A stretch of 64,000 nt of DNA from Sneathiella sedimenti (lineage in GTDB: Bacteria; Pseudomonadota; Alphaproteobacteria; Sneathiellales; Sneathiellaceae): positions 124,001 through 188,000 of the forward strand of contig NZ_JAFLNC010000005.1 in NCBI RefSeq assembly GCF_017313765.1, written 5' to 3'. Below, in pieces: positions 52,883-59,458 of the stretch; position 1 is the first letter of the stretch; each line of letters opens with the position of its first letter. The notes below the pieces were generated by a model. That model was not told the DNA's origin and made no database searches. It worked only from the letters and a program-made list of their open reading frames with translations. The translations under genes and the position numbers were made by a program.

Positions 52883-54592
52883 ATGACCAAACGCCCGGAA
52901 GGACTGATCTTTGCCGTTGATGAACGGCCGCCCTGGCTGACCCTGCTGCTCCTTGGCGGGCAATATGCCGGACTGCTCGCCGCCTATCTCGTCCTGATAG
53001 TTATCGTGTTCAAGGCAGGCGGGGCCTCCCATGAGGATACGATCAGCGCGGTCAGTCTCGGCATGATTGCGGTGGCAATTGCGACGGTTCTTCAGGCACT
53101 GCGCAAGGGACCGGTTGGTTCCGGCTTTCTCGCGGCGCCGGTCTTCTCCGCGATTTATCTCGGTCCCTCTGTTCTTGCGGCGAAGACGGTTGGCCTGCCT
53201 GCGGTTTTTGGCATGACGATCCTTGCGGGGCTTCTCGAAATTATCATTGCGCGCAGCCTGCGTCGCCTGCGGATCTTTTTTCCGCCCGCAATCAGCGGTT
53301 TTATTGTGGCAATTATTGGCATACAGCTTGGCCTTGTCGCCATCGATCATGTGCTCGATATCGATCAGCGACAGCTCCCCGATTATGTCAATCATGTAAT
53401 TGTCGCCGGGCTGACGCTCGCCCTGACGGTAGCGCTCAGCATTTGGGCGTCCGGGCTGGCGCGGCTCATGTGCTCCATCATCGGGCTGGGGGTCGGCTTC
53501 GGCCTTGCAGTTGCCTTCGGTCTCATCCCCGAGGCACATTGGCAAGTCCTCCTTGGCGCGGAATTGTTCGCGCTGCCTGATCCCGGCTTTATCTCCTATG
53601 ACTTCGATGCGGCATTGTTGCCGGCGTTCCTGATCTCGGGAATTGCCGCAGCGCTTCGCACGGTAGGGGTCATTACCACCTGTCAGAAGATAAACGATGA
53701 CGACTGGCGACGGCCGGACATAAAATCCATCAAGGGCGGGATGTTCGCCGATGGCCTTGGCTGCATGTTGGCGGGTGCCCTCGGCACCATGGGAACGAAC
53801 GCGGCCCCCAGCCTGGTCGGTGTCTCCAAGGCCTCCGGTGCGACGAGCCGCTCGATCGGTTTTACGGCTGCTGCCATCCTGATCCTGTTTTCACTCATGC
53901 CGGTGATTTCCTCCTTCTTCCTGATCCTGCCCAACGCAGTCATCGGGGCGATCCTGATGTTCACCGCCTCCTTCATGATTTCAGGCGGCATCCAGATCAT
54001 GATGTCGCGCAACATAGATAACCGCATGACCTATGTGATCGGCTTCTCCATGTTGCTGGGCCTGAGCAGGGACGTTTTCCAGAACTATTTCAAAAGCTTG
54101 CCGGGATTTTTTCACCCCTTTACCAGCTCCATGATGCCGATTGCGGTCCTCTCCGCGCTGGCCCTGCATCTTACATTTCGGCTAGGGAGCCGCCGCAAGG
54201 CAAATGTCGGCTTTGAAAAGGTCGAGCATTCGGTTGATGAGTTCTCCCACATCCTTCAGGATAAGGCGCGGGCATGGAATATCGACAGCGGCACGGCTTC
54301 CCGGGCGGAGAGTACAGCCACGCAGGTGCTCGAACATATCCGCCGGGCCAGTCTCGCGAACGGCCCCGTGGCCGTCGAGCTCAGCTTTGATGACTTCAAT
54401 TTCATCATCGGCATAACCTATCAGGGGATGCTGCTCTCCTTACCTCATGTGGGGGTCAAGCATGGCGTCCTCCTGGAGGAGGAGGCATTTTCCTACGGGC
54501 TTGCCGATTTCCTGATTGGCGCCTATCCGGACAAGATGGAGTCCTTTGCCCGTGGCCAGGATATCCGCATCCAGCTTCAGTTCAACGTGTGA
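52883..54592 (+). CDS. Nucleobase:cation symporter 2-like permease with C-terminal extension
   Basis: A 569-residue protein. Residues ~20-440 are a multi-TM UraA/xanthine-permease-type transporter (GQYAGLLAAYLVLIVIVFKA, GPVGSGFLAAPVFSAIYLGP, the FFPPAISGFIVAIIGIQLG segment, and GTMGTNAAPSLVGVSKASGATSR close to the substrate site). The NCS2 motif is imperfect, so the substrate (a purine, uracil or another compound) is uncertain. The last ~130 residues are soluble and read like a GHKL/anti-sigma-kinase-type fold (ASRAESTATQVLEHIRRA, then VELSFDDFNFIIGITYQG) without clear nucleotide-binding boxes. It diverges from arsR by ~125 bases. Confidence 0.8.
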   Translation: MTKRPEGLIFAVDERPPWLTLLLLGGQYAGLLAAYLVLIVIVFKAGGASHEDTISAVSLGMIAVAIATVLQALRKGPVGSGFLAAPVFSAIYLGPSVLAAKTVGLPAVFGMTILAGLLEIIIARSLRRLRIFFPPAISGFIVAIIGIQLGLVAIDHVLDIDQRQLPDYVNHVIVAGLTLALTVALSIWASGLARLMCSIIGLGVGFGLAVAFGLIPEAHWQVLLGAELFALPDPGFISYDFDAALLPAFLISGIAAALRTVGVITTCQKINDDDWRRPDIKSIKGGMFADGLGCMLAGALGTMGTNAAPSLVGVSKASGATSRSIGFTAAAILILFSLMPVISSFFLILPNAVIGAILMFTASFMISGGIQIMMSRNIDNRMTYVIGFSMLLGLSRDVFQNYFKSLPGFFHPFTSSMMPIAVLSALALHLTFRLGSRRKANVGFEKVEHSVDEFSHILQDKARAWNIDSGTASRAESTATQVLEHIRRASLANGPVAVELSFDDFNFIIGITYQGMLLSLPHVGVKHGVLLEEEAFSYGLADFLIGAYPDKMESFARGQDIRIQLQFNV

Positions 54593-54661
54593 CTTTTCTA
54601 ATTACCCAACAACCCTATATTGCATTGGAAGCGCAACTGCATTTGTGATAGGGAATGAGAC

Positions 54662-55342
54662 ATGGCGGAGGATGACGACATTAAGACGGGCTTTGCATCA
54701 CCACCCTGCTATGCGCATGAGCTTGAACTCTTTGATAACGGCTATATGGGCGTGGATGTGCAGGCCGCGCTGGATGTTGCCCGTTGGCGCAAGGCGAAGC
54801 GCGATGAGCTCATCGCCGCCCGACTAAAATTCTCCGTGAAAGACCGCCGCGCCCTTGCGCAAGAAATCACGGAGGAACTGGAACGGATTCTCACCCCAAA
54901 AGCGGGCATGATCCTCAGCCTTTACTGGCCGATGAAGGCAGAATTCGACTTGCGCAGCTGGATGAAGAAACTGGTGGAGAAGGGCGTGCGTATCGCGCTT
55001 CCTGTCGTTAGGGAAAAAGCACATCCGATGATTTTCCGGGAATGGAAACCGGATGCAGAGATGGAACCAGGCATCTGGCAAATTCCAACACCTGTTAATA
55101 CGGACGAGGTGACACCTCATGTTGTTATCGCGCCGCTGGTGGGCTTCGATAAGGACTGTTACCGGCTTGGCTATGGCGGCGGGTATTTCGACCGGACACT
55201 GGCAGTTCTTAAGCCACGCCCGAAAGTTATCGGGATCGGCTATCCGGACAGCCGCCTGTCCAGCATATTTCCCCAACCCCATGATATCCCGATGGACATG
55301 ATTGTGACCGGCCGGGAAGGCGTGATCAGTCGCGAACCCTAA
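54662..55342 (+). CDS. 5-formyltetrahydrofolate cyclo-ligase
   Basis: A 226-residue 5-FCL enzyme that converts 5-formyl-THF to 5,10-methenyl-THF with ATP. KAKRDELIAARLKFSVKDRR in the N-terminal helix, ILSLYWPMKAEFDLRSWMKK and the signature RLGYGGGYFDRTLA are present. The N-terminal ~40 residues before WRKAKRDEL are longer than in E. coli YgfA. In many proteobacteria 6S RNA lies upstream; here only 69 bases separate it from the permease gene, so it does not fit. Confidence 0.94.
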   Translation: MAEDDDIKTGFASPPCYAHELELFDNGYMGVDVQAALDVARWRKAKRDELIAARLKFSVKDRRALAQEITEELERILTPKAGMILSLYWPMKAEFDLRSWMKKLVEKGVRIALPVVREKAHPMIFREWKPDAEMEPGIWQIPTPVNTDEVTPHVVIAPLVGFDKDCYRLGYGGGYFDRTLAVLKPRPKVIGIGYPDSRLSSIFPQPHDIPMDMIVTGREGVISREP

Positions 55343-55351
55343 GCAGCTTTA

Positions 55352-56383
55352 TTATCCCGGCCAGACGTCCGGCACCGAGGTTGCCAGCCAGTGGGCGAGG
55401 GCCGCGTTGACCTCTCTCGGTTTTTCCTGCGCCATCCAGTGACCTGACTTGATATTGCGAATTGTCAGATCCCGGCAGTATGTCTTCATCGGCTCTGTCA
55501 ACGGAGACCGGACGCACTCACAGGTGTAATCATATTCCGCGAGCAGGAAAAGTGTCGGCAGGTCGATATAGCCGTCATTGAGCGCCTGCGTGGCGTAGGC
55601 CGCATTCGCCTGGTCATTCATGTAATATGAGTCGGGCCCGAAAAATCCGTTCCGGGTGAGGGCCGCAGCATAGACTTTCAGGTCCTCCTCGCTGAGGACA
55701 GACCCGTCGCGCGGGATATCGGGCGCTTCATCGGCGCCGCCATACCACCCGCCGCTCAAGCGGACAAAGGCGGTAGGGGACGGTTTGTCGGTATAGCCGG
55801 GCTTACCCTTGCGGAAGAGCGCCTTGACTGAATTATAGGGGTTGGCGTCAAACACCGCACAGGCTCGGGCAAAATTCTCCGCATAAAAGCGGATATATTC
55901 CCATTGCCCTGCCGGGAATTCATCTTCCGGATACAGATCCCGGTCGATCAGGGGAAGGCAGGCATCCAGGCCGCGCTCAAGACATCCGTAGGGAACGCAG
56001 AGACTTGCGACCGCATGGCATCTCTCCGGATGGTGGCTGGCAATATTCCAGATCGTCGGGCTGCCCCAGTCATGGCCGACCCAGATGGCCTTTTCTCGAC
56101 CAAGGCCATCCAGCAATTCAATCATGTCGGCAACGATTTGTTCCTGGGCGTAATCGTCATGCTCACCATAGACACTGGATCGGCCATAACCCCGCATGTC
56201 CGGAGCAACGGCCAGAAATCCGAGACTGGCCATCGCCGGCAGTTGATGCCGCCAGCTCAACGACAGTTCGGGCCAGCCATGCACGAAGATGATAAGCGGC
56301 CCATCCTCCGGACCGGCGGACAGATAGAATGTCGTATGACGTGCGCTCTTGACGGCGTTTTCGGTAATTGTCGTGAAGTTCAT
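55352..56383 (-). CDS. Epoxide-hydrolase-like alpha/beta hydrolase
   Basis: A 343-residue alpha/beta hydrolase. The oxyanion loop is HGWPELSLSWRHQLPAMASLG, and the nucleophile elbow GHDWGSPTIWNIA carries Asp rather than Ser, which is the mark of epoxide hydrolases and dehalogenases. The catalytic His is probably in IKSGHWMAQEKP, and a Tyr pair in the cap would activate the epoxide. Natural substrate unknown. The gene is convergent with the 5-FCL gene. Confidence 0.92.
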   Translation of the reverse strand: MNFTTITENAVKSARHTTFYLSAGPEDGPLIIFVHGWPELSLSWRHQLPAMASLGFLAVAPDMRGYGRSSVYGEHDDYAQEQIVADMIELLDGLGREKAIWVGHDWGSPTIWNIASHHPERCHAVASLCVPYGCLERGLDACLPLIDRDLYPEDEFPAGQWEYIRFYAENFARACAVFDANPYNSVKALFRKGKPGYTDKPSPTAFVRLSGGWYGGADEAPDIPRDGSVLSEEDLKVYAAALTRNGFFGPDSYYMNDQANAAYATQALNDGYIDLPTLFLLAEYDYTCECVRSPLTEPMKTYCRDLTIRNIKSGHWMAQEKPREVNAALAHWLATSVPDVWPG

Positions 56384-56572
56384 GGCATTCCTCGATGGCT
56401 GAGTAACGCGGACTTTAGGTTGTTCCCTGATACCGGCGAAACGGCGTTTATCACCGTTCTATCCCGCTATTCATTAAACTTACGCGTTTTTTCCCGCCTT
56501 GACCACACACGGTTGATATGAAATGGTTTCCAAATAATTTAAAAATAACAATCAGGCGAGGGAGTTAGACAA

Positions 56573-57298
56573 ATGTGCGATTTACCGGAGGAACCATTGG
56601 CAAAGGTCGCGTTTTCGCGTCGGCATCTTCTGAAGGCCGGCGCCGCTGTCGCCTTGACCCCGTTCAGCATTTCGCAAGCCTTTGCCGCCAGCGCAACATC
56701 TGCCGCCAATGCCATTCCCCCCTCGCTCGCGCTATCACGGTTGATGGAGGGCAATGTCCGGTATGCCGCGAATACACCGAATGAACGTGACTTCTCTGCC
56801 GGCAGAGCCGCAAGAGCGAAATCGCAGTTCCCGATTGCCGCGATATTAAGCTGTGCCGATTCACGTGTGGCCCCCGAGCTTCTGTTCGATCAAAACCCGG
56901 GCGATCTATTTATTATGCGGGTTGCCGGGAATGTCATGAGCCCGGATTTGCTAGCTTCCCTCGAATATGGCGTAAAATTCCTCGGCGCACCGCTGGTCAT
57001 GGTGCTCGGACATTCCAACTGCGGCGCCGTCAGTGCGGCCATTAGCGTGCTTCAGGACCAAACCGAACTTCCAGGCCACTTGCCCGACCTGATCGCCTCC
57101 ATCAAACCAGCGGTCGCGCAGGCGAAAGCCTCCCATCCGACGGATTTACTGGAAAGCTCAATCGCGGAAAATGTGCGTCTGCAGGTAGCACAGCTGAAAA
57201 AATCGTCGCCGATCGTTGACAGATACTATGCCGACCAGAAAATCGATATCGTCGGCGCCGTCTATGACTTGAAGACCGGCCGCATTGCCCTAGTGTAA
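56573..57298 (+). CDS. Beta-class carbonic anhydrase with Tat signal
   Basis: A 241-residue zinc enzyme that interconverts CO2 and bicarbonate. The N-terminus has a twin-arginine motif SRRHLLKAGAAVALTP, so export to the periplasm folded is predicted. Zinc ligands are Cys94, His147 and Cys150 (ILSCADSRVAP and LGHSNCGAV), and the Asp96-Arg98 pair of the beta class is intact. LFIMRVAGNVMSPDLLASLEYGV is the conserved core. The ribosome site GGGAG sits eight bases before the ATG. It lies alone, between the hydrolase and AraC genes. Confidence 0.94.
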   Translation: MCDLPEEPLAKVAFSRRHLLKAGAAVALTPFSISQAFAASATSAANAIPPSLALSRLMEGNVRYAANTPNERDFSAGRAARAKSQFPIAAILSCADSRVAPELLFDQNPGDLFIMRVAGNVMSPDLLASLEYGVKFLGAPLVMVLGHSNCGAVSAAISVLQDQTELPGHLPDLIASIKPAVAQAKASHPTDLLESSIAENVRLQVAQLKKSSPIVDRYYADQKIDIVGAVYDLKTGRIALV

Positions 57299-57307
57299 TA
57301 CTTGGAC

Positions 57308-57335
57308 GGACCGGGCGGGTAGTCTCGACCGGTCC
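57308..57335 (+). terminator. Weak hairpin after the carbonic anhydrase gene
   Basis: GGACCGG and CCGGTCC form a 7-bp stem with a 14-base loop, then TATCCCTTTT. Ten bases past the stop; imperfect U-run. Confidence 0.4.
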
Positions 57336-57410
57336 TATCCCTTTTGTGATAGCTGGCATATTATAACGCTGTGCTCTGAGGAAACAGAAGAGGGAGCTTG
57401 CACCCATATC

Positions 57411-58235
57411 ATGAGACTCAGTCGACCACCCAAGGCCGCCTTGACGCCCTTCATCGATCTCCTCTGGGTGTCAGATGGAGAGGCGGTTGCCAATCCATCA
57501 AGAACCATAAAAGAGCTTGTTCTTCCAACCGGCGCGACTCATCTCGTCTTCCGTCTCGGCGAGACGCCGTTAAAAATATATTCGGCGCCGGATGATATAA
57601 CCGGCCAGACAGTCGGGACATCGGTGATCGGCGGTCCTCGCGCGAGACCCTATATCAAGGACATTACAACCCCAGAGCCAACCGTCGGCGTGTTGCTGCG
57701 TCCCGGCGCGGCGAAACTTATCTTCGGCGTGCCGGCAAATGAGCTGGCAGGGAAACATACAAAGATCGAGGATATCTGGTCGCCGACACAGCTGGGTGAA
57801 ATCCGGTCCAGGCTTTTGGAAAAGCCGCAACTCGAACAGCGGCTGGCCGTTATCGAGGATGTATTGATGGCCCGCCTGCCGCGGATGCGGGGCCTCAATC
57901 CGCTGATCATTCATGCCCTCGACAATTTTCGCCTTTCCGTCCCGGTTGGGGAGGTTGCCCGGCAGAGCGGATACAGCCATCGCTATTTTTCCTGGATATT
58001 TACGGAAGCAGTCGGCCTTTCCCCCAAAAAATATTGCCGGGTCCTGCGCTTCGGGCGCGTCCTTGACCGAATGCAGAGGGAACCGGGCATCGGATGGGGT
58101 GATCTGGCCTATGCCGAAGGATATGCAGACCAGGCGCATATGACGCGCGAATTCCGGGAGTTTGCCGCCCTCTCACCGGGTGATTACCGCAAGGCGGTTC
58201 CATCCGCACCTCGTCATGTTCCGTTAAGCCAATAA
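57411..58235 (+). CDS. AraC family transcriptional regulator
   Basis: A 274-residue regulator. The N-terminal ~150 residues form a cupin-like or DUF6597-type sensing part (RPPKAALTPFIDLLWVSDGE, LRPGAAKLIFGVPANELAGK). The C-terminal ~110 residues hold two AraC helix-turn-helix units: VPVGEVARQSGYSHRYFSWIF and IGWGDLAYAEGYADQAHMTREF with FAALSPGDYRKA. Such regulators act on neighbouring or distant operons; the VOC gene starts 85 bases downstream and is the most likely linked target. The ligand is unknown. Confidence 0.93.
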   Translation: MRLSRPPKAALTPFIDLLWVSDGEAVANPSRTIKELVLPTGATHLVFRLGETPLKIYSAPDDITGQTVGTSVIGGPRARPYIKDITTPEPTVGVLLRPGAAKLIFGVPANELAGKHTKIEDIWSPTQLGEIRSRLLEKPQLEQRLAVIEDVLMARLPRMRGLNPLIIHALDNFRLSVPVGEVARQSGYSHRYFSWIFTEAVGLSPKKYCRVLRFGRVLDRMQREPGIGWGDLAYAEGYADQAHMTREFREFAALSPGDYRKAVPSAPRHVPLSQ

Positions 58236-58320
58236 ATTTCCGTCAGGTCAAAAACGTTCAATACGTCTAATGAGACGCCCGGTAGATTAGGCCCGAAAGA
58301 GACCAAACAGGAGAACCCAT

Positions 58321-58758
58321 ATGTCTATCCATGAAGTCTATATCTATCTTCGCGCCAAAAACGCGGAAAAAGCCATTGCCTTTTACAAGGATGTTTTCGG
58401 GGCAACTGAAAAATTCCGTCTTGTTGAACCGGGCGGGCGTATTGGCCATATCGAGTTGTCACTCGGCAACACCGTGATCATGTTATCGAGCGAGTTTCCC
58501 GAATTCGGTATTCATGCGCCTGAACCCGATGCCCCTAAAGGCTTCTCGATCCATCTGCATGTCGAAGATGCAGACGCACTGATCGCCAAAAGCGCTGCGG
58601 CGGGCGCGACAGTGATCCGGGAGGCAACAGATCAGTTTTATGGGGAGCGTTCCGGGACGATCCGCGATCCGTTCGGATTTGACTGGATCATCGGTCATTC
58701 CATAGAGGAGGTTGCGCCCGAGGAGATGCAGCGGCGCTACAACGAAATGGGTGGCTGA
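58321..58758 (+). CDS. VOC family protein (PhnB-like glyoxalase)
   Basis: A 145-residue VOC protein of the DUF1428/PhnB-like kind: VYIYLRAKNAEKAIAFYKDVFGA at the N-terminus, HIELSLGNTVIMLSSEFPEF, SIHLHVEDADALIAKSAAAGA, and the C-terminal FYGERSGTIRDPFGFDWIIGH. These are seen in resistance and unknown metabolic proteins; ligands for a metal are not obvious. AGGAG stands seven bases before the ATG. Same orientation as the AraC gene. Confidence 0.9.
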   Translation: MSIHEVYIYLRAKNAEKAIAFYKDVFGATEKFRLVEPGGRIGHIELSLGNTVIMLSSEFPEFGIHAPEPDAPKGFSIHLHVEDADALIAKSAAAGATVIREATDQFYGERSGTIRDPFGFDWIIGHSIEEVAPEEMQRRYNEMGG

Positions 58759-58784
58759 CGCAAGAATACCGGCTGCAAAAGACG

Positions 58785-58808
58785 GGAAGGGGTGCTGCAC
58801 CCTTCCGG
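58785..58808 (+). terminator. Possible terminator after the VOC gene
   Basis: GGAAGGGGTG-CTG-CACCCTTCC is a 9-bp stem with one bulged G, 27 bases past the stop. No U-run follows, so it could be a 3' stabiliser. Confidence 0.45.
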
Positions 58809-59054
58809 TCTAGCCTGCCCACACCGACAGAAAATACAAAAAGATCGGTGATTATCGGCCTTTTCCTTCAGGAATTCACGGCTGATCACCGCCCACCATG
58901 ATTCAGCCGATGCAGGATGCCTTGTTCAAAGAGTGCAAAAAACAGCGTCAAAGGTGGGAAAATGGTGCATTAGGCGTCCATCTTACACCTTTAGATTTAA
59001 AAAGAATATTATTTATCTTCGTTATATTAGCATTTAACGAGAAATCAACGATAC

Positions 59055-59070
59055 TTAATAGCTAATTAAC
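59055..59070 (+). promoter_or_regulatory. CtrA-type box upstream of the peptide gene
   Basis: TTAA-TAGCTAA-TTAAC matches the full alphaproteobacterial CtrA consensus TTAA-N7-TTAA(C). It ends 65 bases before the peptide start, with a possible -10 (CATACT, 59091) 20 bases further on, in the range seen for CtrA-activated promoters. Binding is inferred. Confidence 0.6.
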
Positions 59071-59109
59071 CATTTTCACCCAGCATTTCACATACTGGCA
59101 ATTACGCAG

Positions 59110-59121
59110 TAACTCGAGTTA
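59110..59121. repeat. Perfect 12-bp palindrome in the leader of the peptide gene
   Basis: TAACTCGAGTTA, 14 bases before the ATG. As DNA it could bind a dimeric protein; as RNA it is too tight for a good hairpin. Confidence 0.45.
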
Positions 59122-59134
59122 AGGGAAATGCTAT

Positions 59135-59371
59135 ATGACTAATAAATTCAAGAAATCACTTGCAGTTGCAGCTGTAGCAGGTGTCGCCGCCACGGCAGCG
59201 CCAGCTGTTTCACCGGATGGTTTCAATATAACTGTTGGAATTCAAAATGTTAGTGCGGAGACCATCTCCAAAGCGGTCTCGGTAGCCTCCAGCACCGCAG
59301 CGGCCACCAGCAACGATTCAGACAATGCGGGTAGTGGTGCCGCTCCAGGCGATGGACCAGGTACGTACTAA
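59135..59371 (+). CDS. Small secreted Ser/Thr-rich peptide, unknown function
   Basis: A 78-residue product I do not recognise. The N-terminus (KFKKSLAVAAVAGVAATAA) is a basic-hydrophobic signal-like segment with a plausible cleavage after APA (residue ~24). The mature part, about 54 residues, is rich in Ser, Thr, Ala, Asn and Gly, has 14 Ser/Thr and no Cys, contains N-x-S/T triplets (NIT, NVS, NDS) and ends GDGPGTY. AAGGGAA precedes the ATG. The gene is flanked by a CtrA-type box upstream and a perfect hairpin downstream, and is 87 bases ahead of a giant glycosyltransferase gene. It could be a glycosylated peptide, a surface-polysaccharide accessory peptide or a small structural protein. Confidence 0.78.
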   Translation: MTNKFKKSLAVAAVAGVAATAAPAVSPDGFNITVGIQNVSAETISKAVSVASSTAAATSNDSDNAGSGAAPGDGPGTY

Positions 59372-59381
59372 AGACTCACCT

Positions 59382-59419
59382 TCATGAAAGTAGCCAGTTG
59401 TAGTTGGCTACTTTCATGA
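59382..59419 (+). terminator. Perfect 15-bp hairpin between the peptide and glycosyltransferase genes
   Basis: Arms 59382-59396 (TCATGAAAGTAGCCA) and 59405-59419 are exact complements with an 8-base loop GTTGTAGT. It sits 10 bases after the peptide stop and 40 before the next possible start. No U-run follows (CAACTTTCC), so it is more likely an attenuator or RNA-stability element than a full terminator. Confidence 0.8.
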
Positions 59420-59458
59420 CAACTTTCCGACAATTAGACGCAATGTTTAATTGATACC

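Larger units (their letters stand above)
58759..59134. other. 376-bp intergenic region upstream of the secreted peptide gene
   Basis: No gene of usable length. It starts with a hairpin (58785-58807), then a region that turns strongly AT-rich from about 58990, consistent with a promoter. It holds the CtrA-type box at 59055-59070, a possible -10 CATACT at 59091-59096, and the perfect palindrome TAACTCGAGTTA at 59110-59121 directly before the ribosome site AAGGGAA. A weak long-spaced dyad (AAAGGTG 58950-58956, CACCTTT 58986-58992) is also present. Confidence 0.6.

Noticed and set aside
54593-54661. Possible 6S RNA upstream of 5-formyl-THF cyclo-ligase
   Set aside because: 6S RNA is often found beside this gene, but the gap is only 69 bases and holds no long rod-like structure.
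59135-59371. Peptide as a glycocin or lanthipeptide precursor
   Set aside because: It has no Cys and no GG-type leader end, and no dehydratase, cyclase or peptidase-type ABC transporter gene is adjacent.
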